Position numbers and translations under genes: made by a program. From contig NZ_LRUC01000013.1 of NCBI RefSeq assembly GCF_001550095.1, positions 1 through 64,000 of the forward strand: 64,000 bases of DNA. The letters run 5' to 3'. Each line of letters begins with the position of its first letter. Within the stretch, counting starts at the first letter, position 1. The notes below the pieces were generated by a model. The model saw only the letters and a program-made list of their open reading frames with translations, searched no databases and was not told the origin of the DNA. Positions 60,967 to 64,000 of the stretch are shown one piece after another. Source of the stretch: Celeribacter ethanolicus (lineage in GTDB: Bacteria > Pseudomonadota > Alphaproteobacteria > Rhodobacterales > Rhodobacteraceae).

Positions 60967-61995
60967 TTATCGGGGGGCGGGGCCGGTGGTGTGGCCGATG
61001 ATCAGATCGGCATCGAGCAATTCGTGGCGCGGCGGGCGCTCGGGGTGGGCGATCTGTTCGAGCAGCATCTCCGCGCAAATCCGCCCGGCCAGCCGCACGG
61101 AAGACCGTGTCGCGGTGTAGATCGGTTCGGAGCTGCCGTTGCGCATATAGGACAGTTCGTCGTCATGCACGATCAGCGAGACGTCCTTGCCGATGGTGAG
61201 TTTGAGCGTGTCGAGCGCTCGGCGCACGCCATAGCCGATGATGATCGAGGAGGTCAGAAGTGCGGTCGCCGGATCGGGCCGGTTCAGCACGTTCATCGCG
61301 GCGACATAGCCGAATTCCTCGGTCATCTCTGCGCTGTGGCAGAGGCTCGGATCCTCCGCGATCCCGGCGGCGTCGAGGGCTGCGCGATAGCCTTCGCGGC
61401 GTTTGGCGGCGAAGTCCATCGTCTCCAGCCCGTTCAGGAGGCCGATCCGCCGGTGCCCCAGGTCAATGAGAAATTTCGTTGCCCGCTCGAAGGCGCGCTG
61501 GTTGTTCATATCGACCCAGGCATAGTCGTTTTCATCGGCGCTGCCGGACCGTCCATGCACGACAAACGGCATGCCGATGTCGCGTAACAGTTTGATTCTG
61601 GGATCGTCTGCCTTGGGGCCATGCACGATTACCCCATCGACCGAGCCCTTGGCCGCGATCTTCCGATAGGCGTCGGCCTCGCCGCTGTCGGGCACCACGG
61701 TCAACAACATGTCGATGTTCTCGCGCGAGTAGATCTCCGACGCGCCGGCGATGAAGTCGGCGAACACCGGGTTGACCATCTCATGGCCCTTGGAGAGCGG
61801 GATGATATGGCCGACGGCATGGTTGCGCCCGGTCGCGAGGCCCCGGGCACGGGGGTTCGGGGCGTAATTGTGCTTGCGCGCCGCTTTCATCACCTTTTGC
61901 CGCGTCACCTCGGAGACCTCGGGGTATCCGTTCAGGGCGCGGGAGACCGTCGTCTGGGACAGGCCGAGCAGGGTTGAAAGCTCTTTGAGGTTCAT
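60967..61995 (-). CDS. LacI-family regulator of glucoside utilisation (AglR-like)
   Basis: 342-residue repressor with the LacI helix-turn-helix at residues 1-50 (LKELSTLLGLSQTTVSRALN) and a periplasmic-binding-like effector domain (VHDDELSYMRNG near residue 277). The start at 61995 is chosen because the helix-turn-helix should begin at residue 3. It sits between the glucosidase genes and the importer, with a palindromic operator on either side. The sugar is expected to release it from DNA. Confidence 0.92.
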   Translation of the reverse strand: MNLKELSTLLGLSQTTVSRALNGYPEVSEVTRQKVMKAARKHNYAPNPRARGLATGRNHAVGHIIPLSKGHEMVNPVFADFIAGASEIYSRENIDMLLTVVPDSGEADAYRKIAAKGSVDGVIVHGPKADDPRIKLLRDIGMPFVVHGRSGSADENDYAWVDMNNQRAFERATKFLIDLGHRRIGLLNGLETMDFAAKRREGYRAALDAAGIAEDPSLCHSAEMTEEFGYVAAMNVLNRPDPATALLTSSIIIGYGVRRALDTLKLTIGKDVSLIVHDDELSYMRNGSSEPIYTATRSSVRLAGRICAEMLLEQIAHPERPPRHELLDADLIIGHTTGPAPR

Positions 61996-62430
61996 GTGAT
62001 CCCCGTTGGTGAAATGGCGTCGTGCGAGCCACGCAGGCGTCACATGGGCCCGGATGTGCGCGGATGACCCGTTGCGTGGTGTTTCGCCACGCTAGACCGA
62101 GCGCGGGGCGGAGGTAAAGACGCGAGTTTCGGACCATGTCACGCCGGGGCGTTTCTCGGGAGCGCCTCTGGGCCGCGTTTCTGTCGTCCGGGCCGGTGCG
62201 ATGCCGATGCGAGGCCTGTGCGATCCTTGCGGAATGACGTTGCGGAAGTCGTGCAGCCTCTCTCCCGCGCCGTGAAGCCTGCCTTGATCCGTGTCATTGA
62301 CACGGGGGCGGGCTTGCGACAGGGTGTGGGCGTCAAAGCGCTTTGATCCTGTGGGAAGTGATTGATTTTCGGACTGGTAGCGCTAAGATTTCCTCACCCG
62401 TGTCCGGGTCTGAAAACTGGGAGGTTTTAC
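61996..62430. other. Gene-free promoter region between the LacI gene and aglE
   Basis: 435 bases between divergent genes. Contents that I can support are the operator at 62333-62346 and a weaker related palindrome TAGCGCTA (62378-62385), 48 bases before the aglE start. The first 300 bases show no convincing gene or structure. Confidence 0.6.
62333..62346. promoter_or_regulatory. LacI-type operator TCAAAGCGCTTTGA
   Basis: Perfect 14-base palindrome identical to the centre of the operator at 60893-60908. It lies 85-98 bases upstream of the aglE start, so the regulator would control the importer too. Confidence 0.8.
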
Positions 62431-63711
62431 ATGAAAAAGACACTTATGACCGGCGCTGCGACGCTCGCCCTGACGACAGTCGGCTTGGCTGGAGGCGCGC
62501 AGGCACAGGATCTGACCATTGCCGGTCCGTGGATCGGCGCCGACCAGGAGATGGTCGAGAAGGTTCTGGAGCTTTTCGAAGAACAGAGCGGTCTCGATGT
62601 CGCCTATGTCGGCTCCGACAGTTTTGAACAGCAGATCGTGATCGACGCCGAAGCGGGCTCCGCGCCGAACATCGCCGTCTTTCCGCAGCCGGGTCTGGCC
62701 TCCGACATGGCGAAGCGCGGCTTCCTGACGCCGCTGGGCGCCGACGTGGAAAACTGGGTGCGCGACAATTACGCTGCCGGTCAGTCCTGGGTCGATCTCG
62801 GCACGTCTGTGGGGCCCGACGGAAACCCGGCGCTTTACGGCTTCTTCTACAAGGTCGATCTGAAATCCCTCGTCTGGTACGTGCCGGAAAACTTCGAGGA
62901 TGCGGGTTATGAGGTCCCGACCTCGATGGAAGAACTGAAAGCGCTCACCGAACAGATCGTTGCCGATGGCGAGACGCCCTGGTGTATCGGTCTGGGGTCC
63001 GGGGCCGCGACCGGCTGGCCGGCAACCGACTGGGTCGAGGACATGATGCTGCGCACGCAGCCGCCCGAAGTCTATGACGGCTGGGTCGACAACAGCGTGA
63101 AATTCGACGACCCGCGCGTGGTCGCTGCGATCGAGGAATTCGGCTGGTTCGCCCGCAACGACGCCTTCGTCTCCGGTGGGGCTTCCGCGGTGGCCTCGAC
63201 CGACTTCCGCGACAGCCCGAAAGGTCTCTTCACCTCGCCGCCGCAATGCTACCTGCACCGTATGGCGTCGTTCATCCCGGCCTATTTCCCGGAAGGCACC
63301 GTCGAGGGGGAAGATGTCGATTTCTTCTACTTCCCGTCCTATGCGGAAAAAGATCTCGGCAATCCGGTCTTGGGCGCGGGCACGCTCTGGGCGATCACCA
63401 ACGACAGCCCGGCGGCGCATCAGTTTATCGAATTCCTCGAAACGCCTGAGGCGCATGAGGTCTGGATGTCGCAAAAAGGCTTCCTGACCCCGCATAAAGG
63501 CGTCGATGCGTCGAAATTCGGCGATCCGGCGACGGCTGCGATGAACGAGATCCTGCTCGGCGCGACCACCTTCCGCTTCGACGGCTCCGACCTGATGCCG
63601 GGCGGCGTGGGTGCAGGCTCCTTCTGGACCGGAATGGTCGATTACGCCGGTGGTAAATCCGCCGAGGATGTTGCCAAGTCGATCCAGGCCTCCTGGGATG
63701 CGCTGAAATAA
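62431..63711 (+). CDS. aglE: Periplasmic binding protein of an alpha-glucoside-type ABC importer (AglE-like)
   Basis: 426-residue solute-binding protein with a Sec signal (TGAATLALTTVGLAGGAQA, cleavage after AQA near residue 24). The mature start QDLTIAGPWIGADQEMVEKV and LGADVENWVRDNYAAGQSW match the AglE group of sugar receptors. GGGAGG precedes the ATG at 62431. The permease gene begins 160 bases downstream. With a GH1 glucosidase and a glucokinase in the locus, the substrate may be a glucoside or glucose disaccharide. Confidence 0.9.
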   Translation: MKKTLMTGAATLALTTVGLAGGAQAQDLTIAGPWIGADQEMVEKVLELFEEQSGLDVAYVGSDSFEQQIVIDAEAGSAPNIAVFPQPGLASDMAKRGFLTPLGADVENWVRDNYAAGQSWVDLGTSVGPDGNPALYGFFYKVDLKSLVWYVPENFEDAGYEVPTSMEELKALTEQIVADGETPWCIGLGSGAATGWPATDWVEDMMLRTQPPEVYDGWVDNSVKFDDPRVVAAIEEFGWFARNDAFVSGGASAVASTDFRDSPKGLFTSPPQCYLHRMASFIPAYFPEGTVEGEDVDFFYFPSYAEKDLGNPVLGAGTLWAITNDSPAAHQFIEFLETPEAHEVWMSQKGFLTPHKGVDASKFGDPATAAMNEILLGATTFRFDGSDLMPGGVGAGSFWTGMVDYAGGKSAEDVAKSIQASWDALK

Positions 63712-63733
63712 TCGGTGTCTAAGCCCAACAGGC

Positions 63734-63758
63734 TCTCCGGCCCTTCGGGGGCCGGGGA
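63734..63758 (+). other. Stem-loop between aglE and the permease gene
   Basis: 10-bp stem (63734-63743 with 63749-63758, one G-T pair) and a TTCGG loop, 22 bases after the stop. No U tract follows. Probably an mRNA-stabilising structure that keeps binding protein in excess over permease. Confidence 0.6.
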
Positions 63759-63871
63759 CTTTCACGTCCGCGTCGCTTAAGATGGCCCCCGGTTCGGGGA
63801 GAAACGATCAGGCGGGGAGGGCGGGTCCGGTCAGGAGACCGCGGCGCGACAGATCGAAGGGGAGAGAGACA

Positions 63872-64000
63872 ATGCATCCGGCTTTTCAGGGTCTTCTGAC
63901 CATCGCCATCGGCGTCGGCGCCTGTATCGGCTATTTCTATTTTTCCAACATCATTCTCGACAAGGTGATCTTCCCGGCCCGTGGTCCGCATGCCGGGCGC
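63872..64000 (+). CDS. aglF: ABC sugar permease, start only (AglF-like)
   Basis: 43 residues before the window ends: MHPAFQGLLTIAIGVGACIG begins with a hydrophobic helix and continues into a basic loop. GGGGAGAGAGA precedes the ATG. Position after aglE and the N-terminal pattern suit AglF, the first permease of the importer. The gene is cut by the window edge, so nothing further can be judged. Confidence 0.7.
   Translation, partial: MHPAFQGLLTIAIGVGACIGYFYFSNIILDKVIFPARGPHAGR

Overview
The window looks like chromosome, or a large replicon, of an alphaproteobacterium of the Rhodobacteraceae (roseobacter group). The evidence is high GC with strong third-position GC bias, many TRAP and ABC importers with Tat or Sec signals, a PutA without a DNA-binding domain next to an Lrp-type regulator, a CtrA-like box in front of a chemotaxis operon, and an AglE-type sugar importer controlled by a LacI regulator. 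I see no transposase, integrase, phage gene, CRISPR array, rRNA or tRNA. The assignment rests on recognising families by eye, without database searches.

Layout. (1) 12-9316 (+): a beta-oxidation operon (etfBA, acyl-CoA dehydrogenase, a fused 3-hydroxyacyl-CoA dehydrogenase/enoyl-CoA hydratase in FadN order, acyl-CoA synthetase, thiolase, hotdog thioesterase). Four of its intergenic gaps hold a GC-rich stem-loop. (2) 9428-10432 (-): a GntR-like regulator with two predicted winged helices, divergent across an AT-rich gap carrying a 17-bp perfect inverted repeat from (3) 10739-18369 (+): a spermidine/putrescine-family ABC importer with two ATPases, two SDR dehydrogenases, a Tat-exported binding protein and a cytosolic HP0310/PgdA-like deacetylase or cyclic amidohydrolase, closed by a terminator. 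(4) 18447-22044 (+): a CxxC protein, a His-rich CobW GTPase, a leaderless paralogue of the binding protein, and an L-asparaginase. (5) 22061-29075 (-): a tightly overlapping operon of a TRAP importer, PyrK, PyrD (class 1B), an M20 carbamoylase, PyrE and a small protein. An XRE-type regulator (29222-30184) precedes it, and both promoters carry the same GTCT-N8-AGAC signature.

(6) 30342-42974: an aromatic catabolic island with a TfdB-like hydroxylase, LysR and TetR regulators, a MhpA-like hydroxylase, maleylacetate reductase, a branched-chain-type ABC importer, hydroxyquinol 1,2-dioxygenase and a small protein with Pro at position 2. It fits conversion of a phenol or resorcinol through hydroxyquinol and maleylacetate to 3-oxoadipate. 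(7) 43061-47044: putA and its Lrp-type regulator. (8) 47316-52211: a compact exopolysaccharide locus (UDP-xylose synthase-like, UDP-glucose 4-epimerase-like, membrane GT2 synthase, GH26-like secreted hydrolase), followed by a small secreted protein. (9) 53186-58327 (-): a chemotaxis operon without cheB, cheD or a receptor. (10) 58512-64000: glucokinase, GH1 glucosidase, LacI regulator and the start of an AglEFG-type importer, with two operators sharing an identical 14-bp palindrome.

Two clusters are the best candidates for undescribed biology. The TRAP-PyrKD-carbamoylase-PyrE operon could import and use orotate, dihydroorotate or carbamoylaspartate. The ABC-SDR-deacetylase-CobW-asparaginase region could import and open a cyclic imide or another small N-acyl compound. 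Both functional readings are inferences from gene content.
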